64,000 nucleotides of DNA from Ophiocordyceps camponoti-saundersi (nom. inval.) (GCA_003339415.1 PDHQ01000115.1:1-64000); one strand, 5' to 3'; shown: positions 34,079-46,200, numbered from the stretch's first letter. Made by a program: numbers and translations. The notes: generated by a model from the sequence alone, not told the origin.

Positions 34079-36409
34079 TCACAGCATCGTCAGACGCCCT
34101 TGGGCCACGGCGTCATCCCAGATCTGCGAGAGATACTGGTTCCTGATACCTTTTCCGCCTGTAACCCTCCTGAAAGTCATGCGCGGGTGCATCACGATAA
34201 CTTCCGCCTGTCTTGCCCGTGAGATGGCCACGTTCAGCCGTTTCGGGTCGTCCATGAAGCCCGGCCTTTCCGTCCGCACCAGGTCGAGAAAGACGAAATC
34301 CGCCTCGTTGCCCTGCGCCTTGTCCACCGTGAGCACCTCGACCCTGTCCTGCCACTCCTCGGGCCACGTCTTCACACGAGAGTGGTATTGGCGCACCGCC
34401 GTCCTGTAGGGCGCCGCGATCATCACCTTACCCTTGCCCACCTTGCCCTTGCCGGATCCCGTGAATGATTCGTCTTGGAGTAGAAGCTGCACCTGTGCCA
34501 GCACCCACTCGTGGTGAACAGGGTTCCAGAAACTTTCGCGCAGCTTTTGTTCCTCGCCTTGCAACCGCACCACCAGCCGATTTTCCCCCATGTCTTTGAC
34601 ACCTCCCAACTTCTCCAGGTAACCCTTAAGGTATAGCGTGCTAGGTGGGTACAGCGTAGCCTCGTCATATCCCGAACTCATCTGCCCGTCATAGAATAGC
34701 CTAGACGGGAGCCGATGCAGGTTGGCGAAGCTTCTCTTGTTCATAAGCAGCTTGCTATTGATAGCACCGACCGCCGCGGCTCGAGCCATGGTGCTGGTGC
34801 GTAACTGCTCGGCAAAGGGGTTAAACTGAAGACCCGCCTTTTCGGCTGATCGTTTATCGTCATTCTTCACAAACGGACGCGTCTGGTTCACGTCTCCGGT
34901 GAAGATCCAGGCCAGAGGACTAAAAAAGGCAATAGGGATCAACGACGTCAACTCGCGTGCGTGAGGCGCTTCATCCATAACCACCAGATCCGGCCGGAAG
35001 AGCTTGGAAAAGTGACCAAAGGTCGCCACGGGAGTCGTAGCGACGAAGTCTGTCTGTGCGAGGACGGCGCGATATAGTAGCGACACCAGCCTCCGTAAAG
35101 CCTTCCAGCTTTCGCTATCCATCACTTCGCCGCTCTCCATGCGGGTAAGTAGCTTGCAAAGGGCCTGAAAGCAATCACCTTTGTGTCGTTCGTAATATTC
35201 CCAAGACGCTTCATCCAAAGTCGGGGCTTGTCGTGGATCTCGCTTTACGTCGGCATGACGAGCCAGGCTTGCCGTCGTCAAGAACTTCCTGGTAAAGTCC
35301 GGCTCGGCGTCGGTCTCGTCAGGCTCAGCTCCCTTGTTGAGCTTCGCGCTATTTCGTATCTCATACGGCCAGCTATGCATTCGAATTATCCGAAGCCTCT
35401 TCAGTCCCGCATCCTGGCAAAGGCGATAGTATCGATTCGCCGCGTCGTCCACCGTCTTGTTAATATCTACAAGGAACAAGATGGGCGTATGACGGCGCCT
35501 AGATTTGGGGCTTCGTCTAGAGTGAATCAGCGCTGATAGAACCATATTCCATTCCGTTTTGCCTGCCCCGGGGCAGCCGTTGACGAAGTATACTGAGTTC
35601 GGGATGCTCTGAAGGCCCTTGAGAGCTGCCTTGTGGTCGGCGTTGAAGGCTTTGAACTTGTCTAGAATAAGCTTAGGCACCCGATGCTCACGAAGGCGAG
35701 GATTTTTCAGTTGCGGAAAGTCGTCGTGAAGATTCCGATAGCTGATTGGGGAGTCGAAATTTTGGAGCATTTTGAACGCGTCGAGTGACACCTTTGACGG
35801 TGCCATCTCTTGCAGCCGGTGTTCGACCGCAAGGTGGTGCAGGGCGGCTAGTTCTGCTTCAAACGTCAGGCAGCTTGTGTCGAACTGAACGAATATCGTT
35901 TGCTGCATGTTGGGGTCGAGGGAGATGCTAATGTTATCGATGGATGACGCTGTCTGGAAGGTGGCCATGAGGTCTATCTCGATATTCACCTCGCCGGCTT
36001 TCCAAGACCGCGGCACATCGACTTTGAAAGCGGCGCACTTCTGCACGTCAACCGCGTCGACCATGTTTTCGTAAGGGTTGGCAATGCGGGATGCGGGCAG
36101 GCGAACGAGGGAAAACGTGCCTTCGGGACGATGAACGGTAGAATCTAGGTCTATGGTGAAGCGGTCGGCGAGCGAGGGAAAGGCTTCGGCTGCCTCGCCA
36201 GTGGGAACTTTGACGAGGAAGAGCCAAGACTTGCTGAATGCCGTCGTCAACCCTGGGATCGGGGCGACTGGCCATGCGTAGAAGGGCAGTCTTTTGTTGT
36301 TCAGGCGTTTCATCGCCTTTTCTTCGTTGTCCATTTCGATCAACGTCCCTTGCTCATGGCGCCAGACGTATTCATCCTGATTCGGAAAGCTGAGGCAAGG
36401 AGGAAGCAT
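34079..36409 (-). CDS. Upf1-like SF1 helicase/P-loop NTPase of unknown role
   Basis: A single frame of 776 residues. Residues 1-265 match no domain I recognise. From there an SF1B helicase core follows: Walker A GCPGAGKT (about 278-285), an ILFLVDINKTVDDAANR segment, Walker B VVMDEAPHAR (about 475), FTGDVNQTRPFV, a late VDKAQGNEADFVFLDLVRT (about 697) and the arginine-finger motif LNVAISRAR (about 725). The order is that of Upf1/Dna2/Sen1-type helicases, but Walker B is DEAP and the Upf1 zinc and stalk domains are absent. A viral- or transposon-type origin is not supported, as composition matches neighbours. It lies 693 bases downstream of the RID gene on the same strand. Function unknown; RNA or DNA unwinding is only inferred from the fold. 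Confidence 0.85.
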   Translation of the reverse strand: MLPPCLSFPNQDEYVWRHEQGTLIEMDNEEKAMKRLNNKRLPFYAWPVAPIPGLTTAFSKSWLFLVKVPTGEAAEAFPSLADRFTIDLDSTVHRPEGTFSLVRLPASRIANPYENMVDAVDVQKCAAFKVDVPRSWKAGEVNIEIDLMATFQTASSIDNISISLDPNMQQTIFVQFDTSCLTFEAELAALHHLAVEHRLQEMAPSKVSLDAFKMLQNFDSPISYRNLHDDFPQLKNPRLREHRVPKLILDKFKAFNADHKAALKGLQSIPNSVYFVNGCPGAGKTEWNMVLSALIHSRRSPKSRRRHTPILFLVDINKTVDDAANRYYRLCQDAGLKRLRIIRMHSWPYEIRNSAKLNKGAEPDETDAEPDFTRKFLTTASLARHADVKRDPRQAPTLDEASWEYYERHKGDCFQALCKLLTRMESGEVMDSESWKALRRLVSLLYRAVLAQTDFVATTPVATFGHFSKLFRPDLVVMDEAPHARELTSLIPIAFFSPLAWIFTGDVNQTRPFVKNDDKRSAEKAGLQFNPFAEQLRTSTMARAAAVGAINSKLLMNKRSFANLHRLPSRLFYDGQMSSGYDEATLYPPSTLYLKGYLEKLGGVKDMGENRLVVRLQGEEQKLRESFWNPVHHEWVLAQVQLLLQDESFTGSGKGKVGKGKVMIAAPYRTAVRQYHSRVKTWPEEWQDRVEVLTVDKAQGNEADFVFLDLVRTERPGFMDDPKRLNVAISRARQAEVIVMHPRMTFRRVTGGKGIRNQYLSQIWDDAVAQGRLTML

Positions 36410-37102
36410 CTTTATATAGGTAGGTAGGTAACCAGGTTAGCGAATTGGCATCGACTTGAAAGAGGTATTTGAGAGAGAAAAACCTGTTGCGGAATCGTTC
36501 GAGTGACGGGACTCGCCGAGTCTCCCATTGCAAGAGATGATATCGTTTTTCGGGTCACTGAGTCTGTTGCGGCCTCCATCTTTGGTGGAAGAAGAGGGAT
36601 AGAAGAATCCTGTCGAACTGATGGACAGATGACTGATGGACAGGGCAGAACGCAAGCCGTGCTCGAAAACTGGAAAGAACAGAGGGAGTCATTCGACGCC
36701 AGTCACCTGACGACCACCTACCTACCTACCTGGTAGGTATCGACAACGAGCTTGGTCCTCCGTTCACCGCTGATAAAGAGTGGCGATAAGATCAGTCAGT
36801 CTCTGCCCTGACCTACCCCAGATCAGACGCTGATAGAGCCTAGAGATAGAGCCTAGAAGGAGGCTGAATATCACGGGACCTGGTTGGGGTGGGCATCAAC
36901 AACCCCTGAGTGCAAACGCGGTTGATTCTCCTCTCCAGCCAACACACTGCAAAACAGCCTCCTCTCCTACAACCCACGTACTTGATCTATCAAGAATAAT
37001 CTCTAATCAATGACCCCATTCACTCAGCCCATACACGTAATCCACACCCTCTAAACAGTTTTGTCAAGCCTCAAAAAACAGACAGACAGACAAACAGACG
37101 CC
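36410..37102. other. spacer between the RID gene and the helicase gene
   Basis: Includes the helicase promoter. A GGTAGGTAGGTA/CTACCTACCTACC pair lies at 36418-36430 and 36717-36732, on opposite strands. The imperfect repeat GATAGAGCCTAGA occurs twice near 36833-36858, and a CAGA microsatellite lies at 37079-37098. No gene. Confidence 0.5.
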
Positions 37103-38881
37103 TCAAGTTAGGTCAATCACAACGCCGTCGATGGCCGAGGCTGATCGAGGCTGTATCAGGCCATCTTCCCTAAGCAGACACTTCCGTATATGCTTATACA
37201 GAACTTGTACCATATTTGGAGGAAAGGCATTGCCAATCTGACGGCACATTATCGTCTTGCCTCCCGTAAAACGATGGCAGTCTGGGAATCCCTGCAAGCA
37301 GGCAAGTTCCCGAACGGTAAGCTTCCGTTTGCCATTAGGATGGATTATATCGGCCTTCGTTGTGACTGTTGGTGCAAGCTTAGTCGCGTCGATTGGCGCC
37401 CTTGGAACTGGAAGGTATGTGTCCCGGACAATATTATGAAGTCTATCCCTGGGCGATATTCTCGCGATAGCCTGACCAAAACTTTCATATGGACGTCGTC
37501 GACCTTCGCCATGGGTGTCTTTTGGGAAGGGCGGTAGCGTCTCCCCCGGCCCGGCTGCGATGATTAGGAGCCGTCTTCGGTTCTGCGGACAGCCCCAGGT
37601 ACAGAGGTGTGCCACCTTCCATCGAACGGAGTAGCCGAAAGAGGTCAAGTGATGGATAAAAGCTTGTAAAAACTCTGAGTGCCTATCGTGGGTGATGCCG
37701 AAGGTTTGCTCGGTAGTAACAATACGCGGGCGGATTTTGTTAACCAGCTCGCCACCTCCCAGAAATGCAAACGTATTCTCCTCATCGTGACTCGACGGTC
37801 TCGTGTGAGCAGGCGAGAAAGCCTGGCATGGAGGAGATAAGTGTAGTATATCAGACCGGATACGCTCTCCAGCAACCGACTTTATGAACTGATGAACACT
37901 CATCTCGTAGAGCCGGGCTGTCGGGAAGTTGAGCTTATATGTCTCACATGCGTCCTGGTCTTGATCAATAGCGTAGGCGACTTGGAACCCTGCATCTTGA
38001 GCTCCACGCGACACACCGCCTCCACCTGCGTACGCATCAAAGAGCGTATAGCGTTGATTCATCGCTCCAATATTAGCTGTTGACCGGGAATCCAGGTCAA
38101 TAGGGCTCTGATCGGCCTGCTTTCCGTTGATCCATGATCCTCCTTTGACGCAGGACCCGCGCCACCTGTTTCTCAGCTTCCAGTCTTCTATGCGATGGCG
38201 GGAGTCCGAGACATCTGTTGATCGTAACGCCACGAGAGCTTTCTCATAAACCTTCATAGTGCTTCCTTGCAAAATAAAGTCAAATTTGGCAGTCCAACGA
38301 CAAACAAGGCGCCCGCGACGTTCAAGTCGACGCCGCTGCCTTTGATGCTTGTCTTGAGTTGCGTTGGGTAGTTGAAGTATTTCACTAAATTTAGGCCAAG
38401 GGCAATTCGTCATAATCATTTCTCGTTTGCCAATGACCAGGTCCTCGGAGACGCTAACGAGAACCGTCTCTATGGCTGTGGATTTATAATGCAGCATGCA
38501 GATTTCGTTGAGCTTTCTCGAGAGCTGGTTCTCCACGTTTTTCGTGCGCGTAAATGGTAGTCCTCGAAGGAACCGTTTCCTCTGCCGGTTCTCTATCACG
38601 CCCTTGACTTGTATGAATTCGACAACGAAAGAGCTAAGCTTCGTGTTGCGCACTTCGACAAAATCCCCTTCTTGGAAGACCTGATCCCGAATAACCAGTC
38701 TGACCAAGGCGATTTCGCCGTCTTGAAGTTCATGGGAATCGTCAACCGTGAGATCGACCTCGGGAATAGTCTCGATATATGTGTCGACAGCTTGAAGAGT
38801 TGCGGATGAGGACACGCTGGATGATCGACTTTCGGGGCCCAAGGTAGAAGCGAAGGACAGAGGTCGATCCATATGTGACAT
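37103..38881 (-). CDS. rid: RID/Masc1-type cytosine DNA methyltransferase
   Basis: One intronless frame of 592 residues, with a Met at 38881 and another three codons later. Residues about 50-180 look like a BAH domain (DGEIALVRLVIRDQVFQEGD, then a basic PFTRTKNVENQLSRKLNE). The C5-methyltransferase motifs follow in order: motif I FDAYAGGGGVSRGAQDAGF (about 275), motif IV with catalytic Cys SPPCQAFSPAHTR (about 348), motif VI EQTFG (about 389), motif VIII QNRRRLLIIAAGPGE (about 435) and motif X RQIGNAFPPNM (about 547). In most C5-MTases motif VI is ENV; EQT is, as I recall, the mark of the fungal RID/Masc1 group. RID is required for RIP in Neurospora and Masc1 for MIP in Ascobolus. All catalytic motifs look intact, so active RIP is plausible and agrees with the mutated transposons at the left end. 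Confidence 0.93.
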   Translation of the reverse strand: MSHMDRPLSFASTLGPESRSSSVSSSATLQAVDTYIETIPEVDLTVDDSHELQDGEIALVRLVIRDQVFQEGDFVEVRNTKLSSFVVEFIQVKGVIENRQRKRFLRGLPFTRTKNVENQLSRKLNEICMLHYKSTAIETVLVSVSEDLVIGKREMIMTNCPWPKFSEILQLPNATQDKHQRQRRRLERRGRLVCRWTAKFDFILQGSTMKVYEKALVALRSTDVSDSRHRIEDWKLRNRWRGSCVKGGSWINGKQADQSPIDLDSRSTANIGAMNQRYTLFDAYAGGGGVSRGAQDAGFQVAYAIDQDQDACETYKLNFPTARLYEMSVHQFIKSVAGERIRSDILHLSPPCQAFSPAHTRPSSHDEENTFAFLGGGELVNKIRPRIVTTEQTFGITHDRHSEFLQAFIHHLTSFGYSVRWKVAHLCTWGCPQNRRRLLIIAAGPGETLPPFPKDTHGEGRRRPYESFGQAIARISPRDRLHNIVRDTYLPVPRAPIDATKLAPTVTTKADIIHPNGKRKLTVRELACLQGFPDCHRFTGGKTIMCRQIGNAFPPNMVQVLYKHIRKCLLREDGLIQPRSASAIDGVVIDLT

Positions 38882-40209
38882 GATGAGGCGAAATACTTGA
38901 AATACAGTAGGAAGACGTTAAGAAAGTTGACAGGTCGACGGGTAATCAAAGTAAGAAAACGGCGAAAAAAATCGAAAGTGAAACCGCTGGAGCGAGTGCG
39001 GAAGCGTAAAACGGAGAAGAAAAGAATGTGTTAGAAACAGGGCTTCAAAACACCTGGTTCCATGGAGTATCAGGATAAGAAAGAGAGGAGGTGTAGAGGG
39101 AGGATTTCTATACGTTAGATCAGATAGACGGGCTGAGAATCAGATCTGGGGAGCTCGAGTAGGCAGGCCTCTCCCGAGAAGGCGAAAGAGAGATGCAGAA
39201 ACAAAGAGAGAACGTCTTGCAGAAACGAAGGACGACATGGTTTTATTCTGCCGGTTTGGCATGACCACGTGACTAAGACTTTTTCGAGGGAAGAGAAACG
39301 GCAGTAGAGTACGAAGGGATCTTGGCTGCGCGAGTTGTAGAGGATGTATGTAGAGTGCAAGAGGCGTGGCGTGGACGTTGGCAAGAAGGTGTGCAAACGT
39401 GCAAGGAGAAGATGAATAATAAGAGGCTAAGAGCATTTTTATATTAGTCACCGTCTTAGGTGATTATGTCAGGTCTTCTTCCTCTTCAGATCACAGGAGA
39501 TGAAGTAGGATCAAGAGGAAACCGAAGAGGCAGTCAGTCATGAAGAGGCTCAGATTTCTCGAGGTTATAAGAGGTGGTGAGAGGTGAGAAGAGGTGAGAG
39601 GTTCAACGGCAGAAAGATGCGCCGACTTCCGTCCGGCAGTGGCTTACCTACCACATACGCACGGGTCCCCACTAATCTCTGCCTCTAACCTCTAGGGCCT
39701 AGGCTATTGGACCTCTGCAAGGGAAACGCGACTTCAACCCTGCCGCGCACCTCTTGCATAGGCACATGAATGACGAGGTCAACCCTCGAACCCCTATGAA
39801 GAACGCCTGGGCGGATGCGGTCAGCGGCTACGAGCATCTTCTGCAGCAGCAGTACCAGGGCCAGGATCTGTAGCATCTTCGAGCTGTAACGGCCGAGCTT
39901 GCTCGAGGCCACGACCTGAGGCACGTTTCGGGATCTGCAGCACGCTTTCGCTTTCGCCGCTTCGCCAGCTGGCAGCTTCCTACCTACTACCAGTAAACGA
40001 TCCCAAGTTCAACTTGCCTCTTCCTCCGCCTGCATCCTCTTCCTGTATCCTCTCCGCCTCCACAACATCTCCCCATCAAACACCCTCACTCTCCGTCATA
40101 CATACCTACACATACACCATCTCTCAGCCTCGCCGGCCCGCCCGCATGCGGGCTTCGATTAAAGCCCACCGACAACCTCATATTGGCTCTGTCGGACTCG
40201 GGCGCCATC
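38882..40209. other. divergent region between RID and SEN1
   Basis: The RID side is purine-rich on the plus strand (38950-39610, many GAAG/GAGG words), that is pyrimidine-rich on the RID sense strand. At 39699-39873 an open plus-strand stretch of about 57 codons after a CTAAC...CTCTAG splice-like signal could be an orphan exon (see findings). A CT-rich SEN1 leader lies at 40010-40140. No firm gene. Confidence 0.5.
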
Positions 40210-43200
40210 ATGGCTGAAGTCAACGACGAACTCAACAGATGGTTCGACGAGCTCCAGAAGCTTCCTCGCGAATGTCACCTGCTCTGCCCTAAGATCAGCG
40301 ACAGTGACCAGGAAAACTACAGGACCTTGGACGATCCATCTACAGAAATCTCTCTTGCGGAGAAGGAGCAACGAATCCAGGATAGCCGAGATCGGATCGA
40401 AATTACGTACATGAATAGCCTGATCTTTGGCTTCGATAGGAATGAGGCCGGCAGATGGGTGGAAGATTACACGCATCGGCTCCAAAACTGCCTCAAGGAA
40501 TGCCCCGACTGTGTCTTCAACTGGCATTGCAGTCGAAAAGCATACTTGCAGAAGTTCTCCGAGTATGTGTGTCGACTGCGAGGCGAGTCCTCTACTAACA
40601 GGACTCAGACAATGGAACGAGGACACCATGCTACACATGGAGGGCATATTGGACAAGATCGATGTCAAACGAATCGAGGAGAGCATGGCTTGGGCGAAGA
40701 AGTACATTCAAAAGATTGAAAATTCAGGCGTCGTCTTCAAGAGGTCTTCCCTCAGCCAGACTCAACAGTCGCAGCTCTTGACCGCCGTCTACGAAGCTCT
40801 CTGCTGCGTCCCCTACTTCGCCAATCCCGATCAGCGGACTGTTTTCCAGCATGTCTTCATGCGGCTTCAGGGCAAGTCTTACCTTAAGCTTGGCTCCCAA
40901 GACCCGCTTCCGGCCATGACCTATTTCCTCTTTGATCGCAAGGTCGAGGACCGCTTCAAATTCGCCGAGGGAAATTGGAAGACCGTTCCGAATGATTCCT
41001 TGACCGAGCTGCAGTTTGACTGGGCCGTCAACGGCGGCCTTGTCAAGGCCATCGCCGATATCGCAAAGAAAGACCTTGGCCAGACCACCAGCGAAGACTT
41101 GTCCGATATCCAGCACTTCTGGAATTCTTTCGACGTTATCTTGAGAGCCATGACGGACGAGCTCATCCTCAGCCGTCTGCGAAGTCTGGAAGTCCGTTCG
41201 GGTAGCCCAGGCATCTACGACCTGCTCTTCAGACACGTCCAACACTGCCGTTCCGAGGGCGTCTTGGTGGCTACCATCAAGGTGTTGACGACCCTTTTGA
41301 AGAAGTCGCCCAAGGCCATCTGGGACGCGGTAGGCGATGCGAGGCCCACCGTCATCACCGACCTCGTCTTCGGCAGCCCCATGTACAAGACATTGCTGCG
41401 GCAGTCGATCAGTGACTACTGGACCGGCTGCGGACTGGGCGTCCAGGAGGCGTTGCCGTTTGCCACGTCCTGGATCCAGCCTTGGCTGCAGTCACTGAAC
41501 CGCGACCGCCGCTACGACGCGTGCGAGGTCTTCATGCACACTCTCTTCGAGACCCTGGCCAAAGATGCGACCATGGGGGAACCAGGCCAGGCTGCCTGCG
41601 TCCGCGCCGGCTTCGACGCCTTGACCTTCACACTCAAATCCTTCCTCGACGAAAACGTCCAGATGACCTCAGGCTCGACTCACCTGTACGCGAGTGCGGT
41701 CTTCAATATCGTCGTCAAGTACAGAGGCGTTATTCTCCGGAACCTCAAACCCCCCGGAGCCGAAAAGGAGGGCTGGACAACGCTGAAGATTGATCAAGCC
41801 GCCAAGGATCTTCTTTTGGCCGCCATGCGGCTGGACCTGAAGATGCTATCCGACGAGTTCTGCGCCATTAATGACGGAAAGGAGCTTCAGTTGGCCGTCG
41901 TCAGAGACTCCAAAAGCTACTGGGAATGCGTCTACGATGCGTTCGATAGCTCCACGGAACGTGTTGGCTTGGCCACGGATATCTTACCTTGCCTCGGGCC
42001 TCTCATTACGCTCGAGAAGTTCAGGCCTAAGAAGAAAAAGGAGCTGGAAAACGTGTGTCAGCCTTTCAACGACAGATTCAATAGCATCGCCGGTGTGTTG
42101 GTCAGACTGCTCGGCTTTGTTTCTGACTTTGACCTCCCGGATCTGAATGCCCTATTCACCGATCGGTTGCCCTTCCAAGCCATCATTGGGCTCTCGGTGA
42201 ATGGGGATCCAGACCTGGCTGAGGCGTCAGTCAATATCTTGACCAGCTGGACCGGCGAGCTTTCCCGCCAGTCGGCTCTGGAGCACATGGCGCGTCTGCA
42301 CCCCGAGCTGACCTTTTCTTCCATGGTCTGGACTATCGATAAGGTCATACGTCCACCGGTTCCTTGGGGACCCATCAGACCGATTCTCAACAACAGTCGG
42401 TCCGTTCTGCTGGGTCTAGCCGACCCGACCGCGGGTGTTTTGCGTACAACGACGGTCGGGCCCAAACTGGCTGCCATCATTCTGCGATGGTGGAACGAGC
42501 AATGGCGTTTCGTCTCCATGGCATGCCTCAGCATAGAAAGTTGGACCGATTATATATCGAATACCGTCATGATGGAGTTTTGTCGCGAGATCATGGACCT
42601 CGCCAACACGCTTATCGCTGAAGACGGCCTCCTTGCGACAACAATTGCTCCCGGCAAGAGCCCGAAAGAAGGCATGGCTATGATCCTCAGCGCTCCCAAG
42701 GAACACTTCCGCGGCATGGATAATATGATCCGTCTTCGGGATACCTGGCTCGTCGAAAAGACTGTGAAGGTGCTCTGCAGGATCCTAACACGATTGCGCG
42801 AGAACGGCCTCGAGATCCATGCGCATTCACGAAAGGCCATCACCGATGCCTGCGTGCCGACCAAAATACCCAACAAATATTTAAGATCGACCAACCTTAC
42901 TCAACAGCAGCGTGCTGAGCTGCTGCAGGCTCTGGGCCACCAAGAAGGTGTTGAGGTCGTTCAGGTTAACGTCTTGCCGGAGAAGAACAAGGATGCAAGA
43001 CCCAAGACACAGAGCAAGCTTGATACCTGGTCGAAGTCGGCATCGGGCACATCAGCCGCGCCGAAGATCAAGTCGAACCGCGATGACGTGATAGAGCTGA
43101 GCAGGTCTGTCGACAGCCCCCTGCTGAAACAGATCGAGGCACGCCGGGCAAAGCCTTCCAGGCCGGCTAAGGGACCGGACGCTAAGGCCATCTCGGCCCT

Positions 43201-46200
43201 AAAAGAGAGCCGGCAGAGAGAAAAGGCAGAGAAGCAGAAGAGGGATGCAGATGCGATCGCGAGAGCGCGGCAGCTTCGGGGCGAGACTGGACGGGGCAAA
43301 AGCGAGATCATGGTCAACAGCTCCGACGAAGAGTCCGAGGCCGATCACGACGATAGTGACGATGGTGATCAGCTTGCCGCCCTCGGAAAGGGGGCCCAGA
43401 AAGCACAGGACGAGGAAGAAAAGCGACGTCAGCAGGCACTGCGCGACCAGCTCCGCAGGCCAGTCAAGAAGGATCGCATCGCGCGGTCCGTAAACCAGAT
43501 GAAAGCGCGTCTGGCCCCCCGCCTCGACATCCTTCACACCACCTTTCTGGAGTGGAAGCCCTTCCACGAGGGTAACGACCCGCCAGGGGCTCTGTCTGCT
43601 TCGAAGGTGGCGACCCGATATAACGACCCCGCATCATACCGGGACACGTTTTTCCCGCTACTCGTGTCCGAGGGCTGGCGGTCGTTTGTGACGTCCATGA
43701 ACGAGTTGACGTCTATGCCGTTTGCGATGAAGGTTGCCAGCCGAGCCACCGTGGACACTTTCCTGGAGGTGACGTTTACGATGCCGATGGCGCAGAACAA
43801 GGAGCGTTTGGTGTCCGAGGGCGATATCATCCTCGTTTCGGAGGCGGAGAACCCGCTGACCGAGAAGGATGTGCGGCACTGCTTGGGACGGATTCACCGC
43901 CTCACTTACAAAAAAGGCACCGTCGAGGTGACTTTTCGCGTGGCTTCGTCGAGGAACGCGATGGCGCCGCTCCTCGTGCCCAAGATGGACTTGTACGCGA
44001 TCAAGATCACCAACATGACGACGATCGAGAGAGAATACGGGGCACTGCAGAGTCTACAGTATTACGATCTGATGGATGAGATTCTGAAGGGCAAGCCCTC
44101 GCCAGTCTTGCGCTACACAGAAGAGAAAATCGCCAATACGGTGCAAAATTGGTCCCTCAATCGCGGCCAAGCCCTGGCCGTACTGGGTGCGCAAGCGAAC
44201 GACGGTTTCACCCTAATTCAGGGGTAAGTTGGGAGACGATCCGGACCGGGCTACGACGAACGATGCTAACGTAGATGGCAAGGCCACCCGGGACGGGAAA
44301 GACGAAGACCATCATCGCTATGGTCGGGTCGCTCCTCTCGGACCAGCTTCTGCAGAAGCCATTGGGCGTACCGGTAGGCGGGCCGTCGCGGCCGACGAAC
44401 ACGGCCAACGGTGAAAAGCCCAAGAAGCTGCTGGTGTGCGCGCCCAGCAACGCAGCCGTCGACGAGCTGGTGCTGCGTCTCAAGGCTGGGATCAAGACGA
44501 AGAACGGCAGGGGTCATGCCATTAACGTGCTACGGCTGGGGCGCAGCGACGCCATCAACGCGGCGGTCAAGGACGTGACGCTTGATGAGCTGGTCCGCAA
44601 GCGGCTCGAGGGCGACACGACGCGCGAGAATGCCAAGGCCGACCGCGACAAGCTGCATGAGGAGGCGGCCAGTATCAAGGAGAAGTTGAACGAGTTGCGG
44701 CCGAAGATGGAGGAGGCGCGGGCGAAGAACGACCACGTCTGGATAAACAACTATGCGCGGCAATTCGAAAACCTGAAGCGGATGCAGGCGAATGTTGGAC
44801 GGCAGATCGACGCCAATAAGGACAGCGGCGACTCGCTGGCGCGGGAGATGGAGGTGCGGCGGCGCCAGGTGCAGCAGGAGATTCTCAACTCGGCCCAAGT
44901 TCTGTGCGCAACGCTCAGCGGCAGCGGGCACGAGATGTTCCGCAGCCTCGACGTCGAGTTCGACACGGTCATCATCGACGAGGCAGCGCAGTGCGTCGAG
45001 CTCAGCGCGCTGATCCCGCTGAAGTACGGGTGCCGCAAGTGCGTACTGGTGGGCGATCCCAAGCAGCTCCCGCCGACAGTCCTGTCGCAGTCGGCGGCGC
45101 GCTTCGGCTACGATCAGAGTCTGTTTGTGCGGATGCAGCAGAATCATCCGGACAGCGTCCACATGCTGGACACGCAGTATCGCATGCACCCCGACATCAG
45201 CCTGTTTCCTAGCATCGAGTTTTACGAGGGACAGCTCAGCAACGGACCGGGCATGGCGCGTCTGAGGCGGCAGCCGTGGCACGGCAGCGCTCTCCTGGGA
45301 CCGTATCGATTCTTCGACGTGCAGGGCGTGCAGGAGAGGGGCCGACGTGGCCAGTCGTTGGTGAACTCGCGGGAGCTCGAGGTCGCCATGGCGCTGTACG
45401 AATCCCTCGAGGACAAATATGGAGCCTGCGATCTTGGTGGCAAGGTCGGCATCATCACGCCCTACAAGGCGCAGTTGATGGAGCTTCGGAGCCGATTCCG
45501 CGCCCGGTTTGGTGATAAGATCACGGACGACATCGACTTCAACACGACCGACGCCTTCCAGGGCCGCGAGTGCGAGATCATCATCTTCTCGTGCGTGCGG
45601 GCCAGTGCGACGGGCGGCATCGGCTTCATGACGGACATTCGTCGTATGAATGTCGGTCTGACGAGGGCCAAGTCGTCGCTCTGGATCCTGGGCGACTCGC
45701 GCGCGCTGGTGCAGGGCGAGTTCTGGCGGAAGCTGATTGAGGATGCCAAGGCGCGCGACCGCTACACTTGTGGCGACGTGCTGGGCATGTTCCGCCGGCC
45801 GCTGGAGCCGGCCAAGATTGAGGAGGTGATGGAAGAGGAAAGGGTGGAGGCGGAGGAGGTCAAGGTCGAGGTCAAGGCCGAGGTCAAGGCCGAGGTCAAG
45901 GATCCGGTAACGGCTCCCAAGGCTGAGAAGGCCGAGACAAAAGAATCGACGGCGACACCCAAGGCCGAGACAAAGACCCTTGCTGCAGCTACGAATAACA
46001 ACAAGGACCAGGGCAAAGTGGCATCGAGGCCTGGCGAAGGACCTCCGACTATCCACACAGCCCCGGCCGCTTCGGATGGAAAGAAGCGCAGCCTCGACAA
46101 CGCGACGCAGCCGGCTGCCAAGAGAGTATGTGGCCAAAGGACGGCACCGCACGGGCGAGGATATTTCGCTAACACAGAGGGCCCGGAATAGCAGATTTCC

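Noticed and set aside
44530..46152. 540-codon minus-strand ORF opposite SEN1
   Set aside because: An antisense shadow of the helicase core; Leu/Arg/His/Val-rich with no domain, and the sense strand has all helicase motifs.
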